Origin: Bacillus weihaiensis
Lineage (GTDB): Bacteria > Bacillota > Bacilli > Bacillales > Bacillaceae
Length of the DNA: 64,000 nucleotides
Assembly: GCF_001889165.1 (NCBI RefSeq)
Contig: NZ_CP016020.1
Coordinates: forward strand, 496,001-560,000
Direction of reading: 5' to 3'
Positions within the stretch are counted from its first letter, which is position 1; every line of letters starts with the position of its first letter. The notes beneath the pieces were generated by a model. The model did not search any database, was not told the DNA's origin, and worked only from the letters and a program-made list of their open reading frames with translations. Of the stretch, positions 18,599 through 27,424 are shown one piece after another. The position numbers and the translations under genes were made by a program.

Positions 18599-19777
18599 AT
18601 GAAATTTACTCAATTTTTAAAAACAAGAGGAGCAATTGCCTCAATTTTTATGGGAATATTTTATGCAGTTTCCATGTTAGGGATTTACTTGCCTGGTTAT
18701 TCTGCAATACCGGGGAATGTAGATCAATTGCCAATCGCGATTGTTAATGACGATACAGGTGAGTTAGGGGATACGATTGTTACGCAGCTACTAAATAATA
18801 TTCCGTTTGAAGAGGTTGAAACAGATATATCTAATAAACAAGCTCTCGAGCAGTTAGAGAAGAATGAAGTTACATTAGTTGTTCACATCCCAGAAACCTT
18901 TTCTCTGGATATACAAAATGGTGAAGCTTCGTCTAGTATTGATTTCACAATAAATGAAGCAGGATCAACAATTGTGTCATCTACAATGAATTCTGTTGTT
19001 ACCGAAATAAATAATCAATTACGCTCACAATTTTCCCAACAAACTGCTCAAGGTGTGTTAATGAACTTTAATATTCCAGAAGAGCAAGCCGCAAGCATAG
19101 CTGAACAGATTGAAACAGCATATGTAGGAAATGTTGTTTCCATTAACGAAATCCCTGATGGTATGAATCAGAGTATGGGACCTATGATGATTACGCTAGC
19201 TGCGTATGTTGGTGCAATGATTGGGGCTTTGCAATTAGTTGAAGCATTTAAAGAAAACCTTGGTAAGGCAAGTAAATTTCGTTTGTTCGGCTATGTTCAA
19301 TTAACGGCTGTCATCATTGCAATCGGAGCGGCTTTTGTTTCAATGGGAATAACTTATTTAGTTAATGAGCCAAGTGGTGATCTATTCTTCCGTTTATTTG
19401 GTCATCAAGTACTAACCTATTTAGTTTGTTTCAACTTTACTGCTATGTTTACTTTCTTACTTGGTCAAGGAGGTATGGTCTTAAACATACCAGTTCTATT
19501 AATTCAAACTATAGCAAATGGTGCAACAATCCCACGTGATATGATGTACCTACCGTATGAGTGGGTTAGTCGTATTTCCCCAATGTACTATTCAGTTCAG
19601 GCGTATTTTGCAGAAATGTATGGAAGTATTAGTTCAAGTCCATTTATTTGGTCTATGGTTGCGATTCTTGGTGTCACCCTACTCATTAATGTACTTACTG
19701 TTACCTTTTTACACAAAGAACAAGGTTCAAATGTGAAAATGGAAGAAATGAAAAAAGCTACTAAAGTTACTGCCTAA
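18599..19777 (+). CDS. YhgE/Pip-like (ABC-2 / DUF3533) membrane protein
   Basis: A 392-residue membrane protein with one N-terminal helix (about 14-32), an extracytoplasmic domain with PIAIVNDDTGE and LVVHIPETFSLDIQNGE, typical of YhgE/Pip and DUF3533 proteins, and about five further helices between 195 and 375. Such proteins are predicted exporters or parts of ABC-2-type systems; no ATPase gene is adjacent. The start ATG follows AGAAGGAATGATAA. The gene is followed by a PadR regulator, and repeated operator-like sites precede it, so it is probably an inducible efflux or envelope-stress protein. Confidence 0.75.
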   Translation: MKFTQFLKTRGAIASIFMGIFYAVSMLGIYLPGYSAIPGNVDQLPIAIVNDDTGELGDTIVTQLLNNIPFEEVETDISNKQALEQLEKNEVTLVVHIPETFSLDIQNGEASSSIDFTINEAGSTIVSSTMNSVVTEINNQLRSQFSQQTAQGVLMNFNIPEEQAASIAEQIETAYVGNVVSINEIPDGMNQSMGPMMITLAAYVGAMIGALQLVEAFKENLGKASKFRLFGYVQLTAVIIAIGAAFVSMGITYLVNEPSGDLFFRLFGHQVLTYLVCFNFTAMFTFLLGQGGMVLNIPVLLIQTIANGATIPRDMMYLPYEWVSRISPMYYSVQAYFAEMYGSISSSPFIWSMVAILGVTLLINVLTVTFLHKEQGSNVKMEEMKKATKVTA

Positions 19778-19933
19778 TGTTTGCTAAAATAAAGGTAGTG
19801 TTCCACTTGTTTGATCAAAAAGGCTTTAATGAATGATTGGATAAGGAAAACTACTGATATCGTTAGTAGGGTAATTTTACGTAAGCAACCCTTTAATGAT
19901 TAAACACGTTTTTTTCAAAGGGGTATAGAGAGA

Positions 19934-20473
19934 ATGGATATTCAAATATTTATACTGAGTAAATTGATGGAGGATAATACGTATCCTTATAAATTAAAAA
20001 AACAGCTTTCTGAGCCAATTCCGTTAGATGAGCTTAGTGGATTAACAGAGAGTAAGCTATATTACCACTTTGATTCTCTAGAAAAAAAGAACTTTATTGA
20101 AGCAGTAGAGGTTATAAAAGAGGAAAATCGACCTGATAAAAAGGTGTTTAAAATTACAGATAAAGGTCGAGAGGAATTACCAAAATTAATTTACAAGATG
20201 TTTGAAAATGGTGTTGAAATAAAGGGTATGATGGTTGGCATAGTGAACCTCAAATATGTTGATCGTGAGAAAGTCATAAAGATATTAGAAAAAAAGTTAG
20301 CAGATTCTAAAGAACGTTGGAATTATATTAAAAATATGCAAGAAAATCTCTCCATAGAAAAAGAGAGGGAGGAGCTAGTGAAATTTCTTGTTCGATATGT
20401 GGAAGATAAAGCAGAAAATAAATTACAATGGCTTGAAGAACTAGTTGAACAGATTCGTCAAGGGAAGTTTTAG
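19934..20473 (+). CDS. PadR family transcriptional regulator
   Basis: A 179-residue regulator. The N-terminal winged helix (residues about 1-75) shows the LTESKLYYHFDSLEKKNFIE recognition region and KKVFKITDKGREEL, the wing; the C-terminal ~90 residues are a Lys/Glu-rich helical dimerisation domain as in PadR-s2/Vir-type members. AAAGGGG precedes the ATG. It lies 156 bp downstream of the YhgE/Pip-like gene in the same direction and probably controls it. Confidence 0.87.
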   Translation: MDIQIFILSKLMEDNTYPYKLKKQLSEPIPLDELSGLTESKLYYHFDSLEKKNFIEAVEVIKEENRPDKKVFKITDKGREELPKLIYKMFENGVEIKGMMVGIVNLKYVDREKVIKILEKKLADSKERWNYIKNMQENLSIEKEREELVKFLVRYVEDKAENKLQWLEELVEQIRQGKF

Positions 20474-20498
20474 TAGTTTCTAAACACTTCTTGTAAGA

Positions 20499-20527
20499 GG
20501 GAAACCATGAGGGTGGTTTCCCTTTTT
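20499..20527 (+). terminator. Terminator after the padR gene
   Basis: A perfect 9-bp stem GGGAAACCA / TGGTTTCCC with a 6-base loop, then TTTTT. Confidence 0.9.
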
Positions 20528-20644
20528 CGATTTATTTAACGTGATAATGTATGGTGGATAATCGTAATTGACAGTCCGTCGCGATTTTTAAAAAGACTGT
20601 TTTTGCATAGTATGTTATAGCTTAGTAGTAATTAGTCTGTTAAT

Positions 20645-20676
20645 AGTAAAAACACCCGATTAACTGAATCGAGTGT
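20645..20676 (-). terminator. Terminator of the TRAP-pmi operon
   Basis: On the minus strand ACACTCGATT and AATCGGGTGT pair with one wobble around CAGTT and are followed by TTTTTAC. Confidence 0.8.
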
Positions 20677-20687
20677 CGCTTTGAGTT

Positions 20688-21803
20688 TTATGATATTTTG
20701 GGACCGAAAAGACGGAGGACCTTTAACGGTTCATCACCATTTTGAGTAAGTTTGTATGTGCCTATATTCGCCGGGATAAAAAATTGATCAGCTTTTTCTA
20801 GGGACTCTTTGCCTTGATCCGTATCGATCGTTGCTTTTCCAGATAATACATACAATCCTGTGAAAATACCCTCGGTTTTTAGTTCGACTTCCGTCCTCAC
20901 TTCAACCATTGTCATTCGGAAATAAGGTGTTGTGTTATAACCAATTACCTCTGTTTCTGAATGGAATGGATCCTTCTCGATTAGCTCGGGTTTAACCTTC
21001 CATTTTTCCAACGTTTCTTCCCTTGTATAGCCTTCATAACGGAAACACTCAAACATCTTATCAAAGCCAATACCTTGATGACACATATTATCCGCGATTT
21101 GAAATCCTGAAGGAGATGTTCTTTCAGTGCGAATGGTTAAATCGGTTGGTTCCTGAATTTCAACTAAAAAACAACCGGAGCCTATTGCGTGTGGGATACC
21201 ACCTTCTAACAGATACGTTTCACCAGGTTTCACATAGATTTTGTGCATACACGCAAGCATTTCATCAATATTTTGTTCCTCAAAAATTTTTCTCCATTTT
21301 TCTTTCGTAATACCTGGTTTAAAACCTAAATAGACATATGGGGGTTCTCCATCAATTTCTCTTCCCCCTAGTATATGCCAGCACTCAGTTTTTCCGTAAT
21401 CTGACTGGAAAAGCTCTTTAGCCATTTTCCTATCTGGATGCACTTGAACGGCTAATCGCTCAGAGGAATCGATGATTTTTACTAAAACACCTGTGTGTGG
21501 ACCCACTTTTTCCACATGTTTTTTACCTAACATATCCTGTGGCGAGGAAGTGATTAGCTCCTTAAGAGATAGGCCTGATTCATTTGATACCATACCAAGT
21601 CCTTCATTAACAAGATGTTCACGACCTGTGTTTCGAGCCGAGGTAATAGACATGATCCATTCTTCTGGAAAGTGCTGATCACTCGCTTGATCTAGTCCTT
21701 GCCATTCGTCTAATAGCTTCCCACCTAAATACGTACGCCACACTCGATTTGATGAAAGCTTTATTGGTTTTACTTTGTGTTTTTCCTTTATGTTCTTATC
21801 CAT
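20688..21803 (-). CDS. manA: Class I mannose-6-phosphate isomerase
   Basis: Zinc enzyme that interconverts mannose-6-phosphate and fructose-6-phosphate. The 371 residues include QVHPDRKMAKELF and GKTECWHIL, carrying metal-binding Gln, His and Glu, GGIPHAIGSG and the late IRTERTSPSGF segment of type I enzymes; a cupin-like C-terminus follows. The likely start is the ATG after GAAGGAGTTAGATAATA. It lies 38 bp downstream of the TRAP large permease on the minus strand and ends at the operon terminator, so mannose-type sugar metabolism may be co-regulated with the sugar-acid genes. Confidence 0.88.
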   Translation of the reverse strand: MDKNIKEKHKVKPIKLSSNRVWRTYLGGKLLDEWQGLDQASDQHFPEEWIMSITSARNTGREHLVNEGLGMVSNESGLSLKELITSSPQDMLGKKHVEKVGPHTGVLVKIIDSSERLAVQVHPDRKMAKELFQSDYGKTECWHILGGREIDGEPPYVYLGFKPGITKEKWRKIFEEQNIDEMLACMHKIYVKPGETYLLEGGIPHAIGSGCFLVEIQEPTDLTIRTERTSPSGFQIADNMCHQGIGFDKMFECFRYEGYTREETLEKWKVKPELIEKDPFHSETEVIGYNTTPYFRMTMVEVRTEVELKTEGIFTGLYVLSGKATIDTDQGKESLEKADQFFIPANIGTYKLTQNGDEPLKVLRLFGPKIS

Positions 21804-21841
21804 TATTATCTAACTCCTTCTTTACCTTGTTTTGTTATCTA

Positions 21842-23122
21842 CTAGTTAAAGATTAAATTTGGAATAAATAGAATTAAATCCGGGAAGAGAATCATGACTA
21901 GCAATACGGCTACAACTGCTAGATAAAATGGAACTGCTTCTTTCACCGTTTGCTGAGGAGACGTCCCCATTACTTGTGAAACTGTATACATGGAAACACC
22001 CATTGGAGGTGTCATAATACCGAATGTAGTAGCTGTCATCATAATTAAACCGAAATGAACAGGGTCAATGCCGATATTTGTAATAATCGGAACTAATATC
22101 GGAGTTAGTACTAACACAAGTACCGTTGTTTCAACTAACATACCTGTTACAATTAAAACGATGATAATAATAAATAATAGGAAATTAGGATCTGCTGTTA
22201 ATCCTAATAAGAAGGAAGATAATGACTGTGTCACTTGGTCAAATACGATTCCATAAGCAAAAATTCCAGATAACGAAACAATTAACATAATGGATCCGAT
22301 ATCTTTAACACTTTCAAAAACTGTTGTCCAAAATTTCTCCCATGTAAGTTCCTTAAATACAATTGCGCCAATAAAGATTGCATACATAACGGCAAATGCA
22401 CCGGATTCTGATGGGGTGAAAATACCAAATCGAATTCCAACAATGAGGATTATTGGGAATATTAGTGCCCAGATTCCATCTTTAAAAGCACTTAATACTT
22501 CCTTGCCATTTGGATAAGTGTTTCTTTCTGGCAAATATCCTTTTTTTCTACTTGTATAGGAAACTGTAATCATAAACGCTATTAACATTAAGACACCTGG
22601 CAGAATCCCTCCGGCAAATAATCGACCTATGGATACTTGCCCAACCGAACCGTATATAATTAGTCCCATACTAGGTGGAATAGTAGCAGTAATTAACGAA
22701 GTAATACCATTAACAGCTGCTCCATATGCTGGTGAATATCCTTTTGCAATCATTTTTGGACCAAGAACCCTCGATTGCATAGCAGCATCTGCTACAGCTG
22801 ATCCAGAAACACCACCCATAAGTGTACTTAAAACTGCACTTACTTGTGCTAAGTTTCCATACATATGTCCTGTTAACGTATCTGCCAATCGAATTAATCG
22901 AGCAGTAATTCCTGTACTATTCATTAAATGACCGGCAAATATGAAAAGAGGGATAGCTAGCATTGTAAACGATTGTGAAGTAGATAATGTCTTCTGTACT
23001 GCAATAGACATCGGAACTTCCGGTGTAGTTAGAAAAAAGAAGAGACCGGAGATTCCGATTGAAAAAGCTACTGGCATTCCTAGTAGTAGGAGAAAAATGA
23101 AAATCCCAAAAACTAATAACAT
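21842..23122 (-). CDS. dctM: TRAP transporter large permease (DctM)
   Basis: A 426-residue integral membrane protein with about 12 helices, the ion-coupled subunit of a tripartite ATP-independent periplasmic-type transporter. Diagnostic segments are LLLGMPVAFSIGISGL near the start, GGVSGSAVADAA, the TATIPPSMGLIIYG loop and ATTFGIMTPPMGVSMY near the C-terminus. It starts one base after the stop of the small permease gene, so the two are translationally coupled. Substrate choice depends on the binding protein. Confidence 0.95.
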   Translation of the reverse strand: MLLVFGIFIFLLLLGMPVAFSIGISGLFFFLTTPEVPMSIAVQKTLSTSQSFTMLAIPLFIFAGHLMNSTGITARLIRLADTLTGHMYGNLAQVSAVLSTLMGGVSGSAVADAAMQSRVLGPKMIAKGYSPAYGAAVNGITSLITATIPPSMGLIIYGSVGQVSIGRLFAGGILPGVLMLIAFMITVSYTSRKKGYLPERNTYPNGKEVLSAFKDGIWALIFPIILIVGIRFGIFTPSESGAFAVMYAIFIGAIVFKELTWEKFWTTVFESVKDIGSIMLIVSLSGIFAYGIVFDQVTQSLSSFLLGLTADPNFLLFIIIIVLIVTGMLVETTVLVLVLTPILVPIITNIGIDPVHFGLIMMTATTFGIMTPPMGVSMYTVSQVMGTSPQQTVKEAVPFYLAVVAVLLVMILFPDLILFIPNLIFN

Positions 23123-23123
23123 T

Positions 23124-23603
23124 TTAAGAGCCTCCTGACATTTTCTCTGGTCGTAATAGATTGTAAGTTTTAATACAAATTGTAATAAGCATTAAGAGAG
23201 ACCCGGTAGGTACACTTATCGTTGCCCAAGAATAGCTAATACCTAATGTATTAAAGATACGATCCACGCTTTCAATAGCAAGTGGTATGCCAAAACGAAT
23301 CATAATGATTAGCAACCCAATAATTAGTACATTCCAGAGGAGGAGGATTGATTTCTTAACGATAGGTGTGAATTTATTAATAATAATATCTACATTTACT
23401 AATTCACCATGTCTCAATGCTACATCGGCACCTAAGAAAATAATCCATGCAAACAAGATAAGAGAAACATCTGTTGCCCAATTTAGCGGTTCTCTAATAC
23501 TTCTTGCAATGGCAGAAACAAAGATAAGCACTGCTACAGTAACTAATGCATATTTAACAAAAAACTCTTCTATTTTACAAACAATTCCGTAAATTTTCCT
23601 CAT
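23124..23603 (-). CDS. dctQ: TRAP transporter small permease (DctQ)
   Basis: A 159-residue four-helix membrane protein with the DctQ features FVSAIARSIREPLNWATDVSLILFAWIIFLGADVALRHGE in sequence (residues about 23-62) and a C-terminal SWATISVPTGSLLM helix. It stabilises the large subunit and helps dock the binding protein. GAGGTGCG lies upstream of the start. A 303-bp space separates it from dctP. Confidence 0.93.
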   Translation of the reverse strand: MRKIYGIVCKIEEFFVKYALVTVAVLIFVSAIARSIREPLNWATDVSLILFAWIIFLGADVALRHGELVNVDIIINKFTPIVKKSILLLWNVLIIGLLIIMIRFGIPLAIESVDRIFNTLGISYSWATISVPTGSLLMLITICIKTYNLLRPEKMSGGS

Positions 23604-23906
23604 TTTTAACGCACCTCTTCACTGTGTAGCACTTTCGATTGGAATAGACTATAAAGTATTACTAAATCGATTTATTACATATGAATCATTTTAAAGATGA
23701 GGATTGAAGTTTCCCGTTATCTATTCTAGGAAACTCCATCCTTACTTTATTCTGTGTTATTCTCTACATTTACTATAGAAAGATTTTATTGTATTCTTAT
23801 AGTTGCACTACTTGACCTTTACTGTTGGATTTGGACTAGGCATCCTTAAAATAACCAAGAGTAAAGGGTTTTTTTATGAGATTCTCTGTTTATCATGACT
23901 TCTAGT
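23604..23906. other. dctP-dctQ intergenic space
   Basis: Read on the minus strand, CCTTTAC and GTAAAGG occur 45 bases apart but no stable terminator or gene is apparent. Differential expression of the abundant binding protein is a common reason for such a gap. Confidence 0.4.
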
Positions 23907-24917
23907 TTATTCTTTACCAATTGCTTCATATACTTCGTCCCTTAAATCAGTTAAGTCTAGCTCTTCATAAGCTTGCATTGCTGCCTCTTTAAATGCATCA
24001 ACATCTGATTCTACAACTTTCATACCCTCTTCAATCATTTTCTCTTCAAACTCTTGTTGCATATTTTCAATTTCGCGGGCATTTTCTTCAGCTACTGCTT
24101 TTGATTCTTCAAGTAATAATGTTTGTAAATCTTCTGGAAGTGTATTAAACCATTGCTCTCCAACGACAATGCCATTAATTAATTGAAAATGACCTGTTTT
24201 ATTTACATAATCAATGACTTCATAGATTCTTGAAGGGTAACTAGATGTATGTTGTGCTTCTGCACCGTCAATTGCACCTTGCTGTATAGAGGTATAAACT
24301 TCGTTCCATGGCATTGCAATTGGAGTTGCTCCCATTGCTTTAATCGATTCCTGCCAAACTGGAGATCCTGGTGTACGAACTCGCAATCCATCCAAGTCTT
24401 CTGGTTTTTCAATAGGTTCATTTGTCAAGAAATGTCTCGGACCGTCATACCAGTTAAAGGAAAGAACACGAACGCCATGCTCAGATGCTAGTTTATCTGT
24501 CCAGGACTGGAAAAGATCCGTTTGTGTAATTTTTAATGCCTCATCATAATTATCAATTAAGTAGGGAGCACCAAGAATACCCATTTCTTCTACATAAACT
24601 CCCATTCGACTGCCATCAGTTAACAAGGCAACATTTACTCCTTGTTCTGCTTGCTCAATAACATCATCGTCAGATCCTAATTGTGCACTTGGATAAACCT
24701 CCATAACTAACCGACCATCTGACTTTTCTTTTAATCGTTCAGCTAATGTATTGAAGCCTTTTACAATTGGAGCTGTATCGGCTTGTTGTGTAGACATTTT
24801 TAATGTATATACTTTCTCATTACTTTCACCGGATACTTCTGTATCATTTGATCCGCAACCGACTAATAACATACTCCATAAAGTTAGTAAAGAAATGAAC
24901 CCAATTATCTTTTTCAT
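23907..24917 (-). CDS. dctP: TRAP transporter substrate-binding lipoprotein (DctP)
   Basis: Extracytoplasmic receptor of the TRAP system. From the ATG at 24917 it is 336 residues; the longer frame from 24938 would cover the GGAGGAG ribosome binding site. The signal ends in the lipobox LLVGCGSN, so the protein is membrane-tethered. RVRTPGSPVW contains the conserved Arg that binds the substrate carboxylate and QQGAIDGAE is the family C-lobe signature. The neighbouring KDG kinase and KDPG aldolase point to a sugar acid such as a hexuronate or 2-keto-3-deoxygluconate. Confidence 0.93.
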   Translation of the reverse strand: MKKIIGFISLLTLWSMLLVGCGSNDTEVSGESNEKVYTLKMSTQQADTAPIVKGFNTLAERLKEKSDGRLVMEVYPSAQLGSDDDVIEQAEQGVNVALLTDGSRMGVYVEEMGILGAPYLIDNYDEALKITQTDLFQSWTDKLASEHGVRVLSFNWYDGPRHFLTNEPIEKPEDLDGLRVRTPGSPVWQESIKAMGATPIAMPWNEVYTSIQQGAIDGAEAQHTSSYPSRIYEVIDYVNKTGHFQLINGIVVGEQWFNTLPEDLQTLLLEESKAVAEENAREIENMQQEFEEKMIEEGMKVVESDVDAFKEAAMQAYEELDLTDLRDEVYEAIGKE

Positions 24918-25027
24918 TACATACTCCTCCTCTTCCATTATGTTAGAAATGATCCCGCCTTCATAGATTCATATGATGAATAGTATCTTTCTAAACATTT
25001 ATCACCTCCTTTAAATTTACGGGAATC

Positions 25028-26053
25028 CTAGGATTTTCTATTTTTCGCACTAGATTCTCGAATAATCAAACGAGGACTAAAGCGGAATGTTTGTGATTCT
25101 ATATGTTTCTCTTTATTCATGATTCTGTGATAAAGAAGCTCTGCGGCTTTCTCGCCCATTTCATAGACAGGCTGAGAGACAGTTGTGATAGATGGAGTGA
25201 AGATATCGGCATTGGCAATATCATCAATTGAAATTAATGATAGATCGTTTGGGACATCAAGCTTAACTACTTTTATATAATGTAAGACTTCTAAAAACGA
25301 TAATTCGTTAATAGCTAATAATGCGGTCGGAGGAGATTGTAGTGTAAAAAGCTTTCCAACTTTTTTACTTAAAAGACCTAATTCAGCTTCTACAATTAAC
25401 TCTTTATCAAATGGTAGGTTAAATTGTTTGATTGCATTTTGATAACTTTGAAGTCTTTCTTGTCTGGTCGTAATATTTAGAGAAGGAGCATTTCCGACAA
25501 TAGCAATTCGTTTATGATTATTCTCTACAAAATGTTTCATCGCAGCGAAAACAGCCTTCTCATTATCTAATAAAATAGCATCAGCATGAATATCACTAAC
25601 GGTACGGTCAATGAAAATCACTGGGAATGCTTCATTAAGCATGAATTGATACAAATCTTTATTATGACCAGTGGGAAAAACGATTAAGCCATCTACTTGC
25701 TTGGCTCTTAACATGACAATGTAATTTCTTTCCTTTTCAGGATCATCGTCACTATTACATAGAATGATATGAAATCCGCGTTCTTGAAAATAGTCCTCAA
25801 TCGAACGAATGACCTTAGTTGAAAACGTATGTAATATACTTGATAATACGACTCCAATGGTGGAGCTCTTTTTCTGCTTTAACGAACGGGCGACAATATT
25901 GGGTTGATAGTTCAACTCTTTAATCGCATGTTCAATTCTCTGTTTTGTTTCGTCACTCATATAGTTAAAACGATTATTCAAATATTGAGAAACTGTACTT
26001 TTCGATACTTTGGCTAAGTTTGCTACATCGGCAATAGAAGATTTTTTCATCAT
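25028..26053 (-). CDS. kdgR: LacI family transcriptional regulator (KdgR-like)
   Basis: A 341-residue repressor. The N-terminal helix-turn-helix and hinge (SIADVANLAKVSKSTVSQYLNNRFNYMSDETKQRIEHAI, residues about 5-43; then LNYQPNIVARSL) are followed by a periplasmic-binding-protein-like sensor domain with DGLIVFPTG and LSLISIDDIANADIFTP. It lies between the TRAP genes and the divergent kdgK-kdgA pair, and a perfect 12-bp palindrome is next to its start. The effector is presumably KDG or a related acid. The name kdgR is inferred from context. Confidence 0.85.
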   Translation of the reverse strand: MMKKSSIADVANLAKVSKSTVSQYLNNRFNYMSDETKQRIEHAIKELNYQPNIVARSLKQKKSSTIGVVLSSILHTFSTKVIRSIEDYFQERGFHIILCNSDDDPEKERNYIVMLRAKQVDGLIVFPTGHNKDLYQFMLNEAFPVIFIDRTVSDIHADAILLDNEKAVFAAMKHFVENNHKRIAIVGNAPSLNITTRQERLQSYQNAIKQFNLPFDKELIVEAELGLLSKKVGKLFTLQSPPTALLAINELSFLEVLHYIKVVKLDVPNDLSLISIDDIANADIFTPSITTVSQPVYEMGEKAAELLYHRIMNKEKHIESQTFRFSPRLIIRESSAKNRKS

Positions 26054-26065
26054 AAACCCCTTTAG

Positions 26066-26077
26066 TAAACCGGTTTA
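26066..26077. promoter_or_regulatory. LacI-family operator palindrome
   Basis: TAAACCGGTTTA is a perfect 12-bp palindrome with a central CG, typical of LacI-family sites, located 13 bases upstream of the regulator start. It suggests autoregulation and control of the divergent genes. Confidence 0.6.
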
Positions 26078-26087
26078 GTTAATGTAA

Positions 26088-26102
26088 ATGGTAACGCTTA
26101 CT
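26088..26102. promoter_or_regulatory. cre-like site (catabolite control)
   Basis: ATGGTAACGCTTACT fits the cre consensus WTGNAANCGNWNNCW with one mismatch. A second near-match, ATGAAACCGCTTTGA, lies at 26267-26281 upstream of kdgK. Binding by CcpA is inference. Confidence 0.35.
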
Positions 26103-26461
26103 ACCCTATAGTGTCAATAGAAATTTCCCTTTTTTTCATCAGAGGATAATCCGTGTATCTACTTTCGTTCCAAAAAAAGGGGGGGAAATGGGAAGAAAAA
26201 TTGAATTAGCCATATTCGGAATAAAAAATACACATGTATTTTTCTGTTGAATTATTAATAATTAGAATGAAACCGCTTTGATGATATATGTACGTAATGA
26301 CTTGAGTACACCTCCCATTCATATCATAAAAAAACAAGAATAATATCTTAGGGAGGAATATTTTTTACAATCTATTAAAAACGAGACGAGATAGAAATTC
26401 AAATTCACTTAAGCTATGAAACACAAGGAATACCAAATTAGACTGTAGGTGAGGGGATCTT
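26103..26461. other. kdgR-kdgK divergent regulatory region
   Basis: No gene is supported. Contents are a G-run (26180-26186), the second cre-like site and AT-rich stretches that could hold the kdgK promoter; AGGTGAGGGGATCTT gives the kdgK ribosome binding site. Confidence 0.4.
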
Positions 26462-27412
26462 ATGGATGTTGTAACAATTGGAGAATCAATGGTTGTCTTT
26501 ACTCCAACTAGCGATGGATTTATGAGGAATGCATCGCAATTCACAAAAAAAATAGGTGGAGCAGAATCCAATGTTGCAGTTGGTCTGGCTAGGCTAGGGC
26601 ATCAATCAGGATGGATGAGTAAATTAGGAGCTGACGAGTTTGGAAAGGCTATTTTAGCTTTTTTAAAGGGTGAAAATGTAGATGTTAGCCAAGTAACCTT
26701 TGATGATAAAGCACCAACAGGAATCTATTTCAAAGAACCAAGAAGACAAAATAGTACAAGAGTTTACTATTATCGAAAAGGGTCTGCTGCTAGTAAGCTA
26801 GCACCAAGTGATTTAAATGGTGACTATCTTATGAATACGAAATACCTTCATATCACAGGAATTACTCCAGCTTTAAGTGAGAGCTGTAGGGAGACCATTT
26901 TTGAAGCAATACGAATAGCAAAACAAAATGGGACGACCATTGTTTTTGATCCTAACTTAAGAACGAAGCTTTGGGATGAAGAGACTGCTAGAGAAACACT
27001 ATTGAAGTTGGCTAAGGAAGCTGACATCGTCTTGCCAGGTGTTGCAGAAGGTGAATTTTTGTTTGGAGAAAGTGACCCTCAGAAACTAGGACAATTATTT
27101 TTAGACCATGGTGCATCAGTTGTTGTCATGAAGGTGGGAGCTGAAGGTGCTTATTATTTTACCAAAAAAGAGAGCGCTTTAATTCCTGGATTTCCAGTAA
27201 AGAATGTTGTAGATCCAGTAGGTGCAGGAGATGGCTTTGCGGCGGGCTTTTTATCGGGCTTACTAGACGAGCTTGAATTGGGCGAAGCAGTTGAGCGAGC
27301 GAATGCTGTAGGAGCACTTGTCACAATGGTTAATGGGGATGTCGATGGATTACCAGAAAGGGAAGAAGTAGAGCAATTACTATCTAAACATGGAGAAGAT
27401 GTTGTTCGTTAA
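26462..27412 (+). CDS. kdgK: 2-keto-3-deoxygluconate kinase (PfkB family)
   Basis: Phosphorylates 2-keto-3-deoxygluconate (KDG) to KDPG. The 316-residue ribokinase-fold protein opens with VVTIGESMVVFTPTSDG, has GGAESNVAVGLARLGH (PfkB signature 1 region) at about 33-48 and DPVGAGDGFAAGF (about 249-261, signature 2 with the catalytic Asp). Coupling to the KDPG aldolase 12 bp downstream makes KDG kinase much more likely than a fructokinase. The ATG follows GAGGGGATCTT. Confidence 0.93.
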   Translation: MDVVTIGESMVVFTPTSDGFMRNASQFTKKIGGAESNVAVGLARLGHQSGWMSKLGADEFGKAILAFLKGENVDVSQVTFDDKAPTGIYFKEPRRQNSTRVYYYRKGSAASKLAPSDLNGDYLMNTKYLHITGITPALSESCRETIFEAIRIAKQNGTTIVFDPNLRTKLWDEETARETLLKLAKEADIVLPGVAEGEFLFGESDPQKLGQLFLDHGASVVVMKVGAEGAYYFTKKESALIPGFPVKNVVDPVGAGDGFAAGFLSGLLDELELGEAVERANAVGALVTMVNGDVDGLPEREEVEQLLSKHGEDVVR

Positions 27413-27424
27413 GGGGAGGATAAA

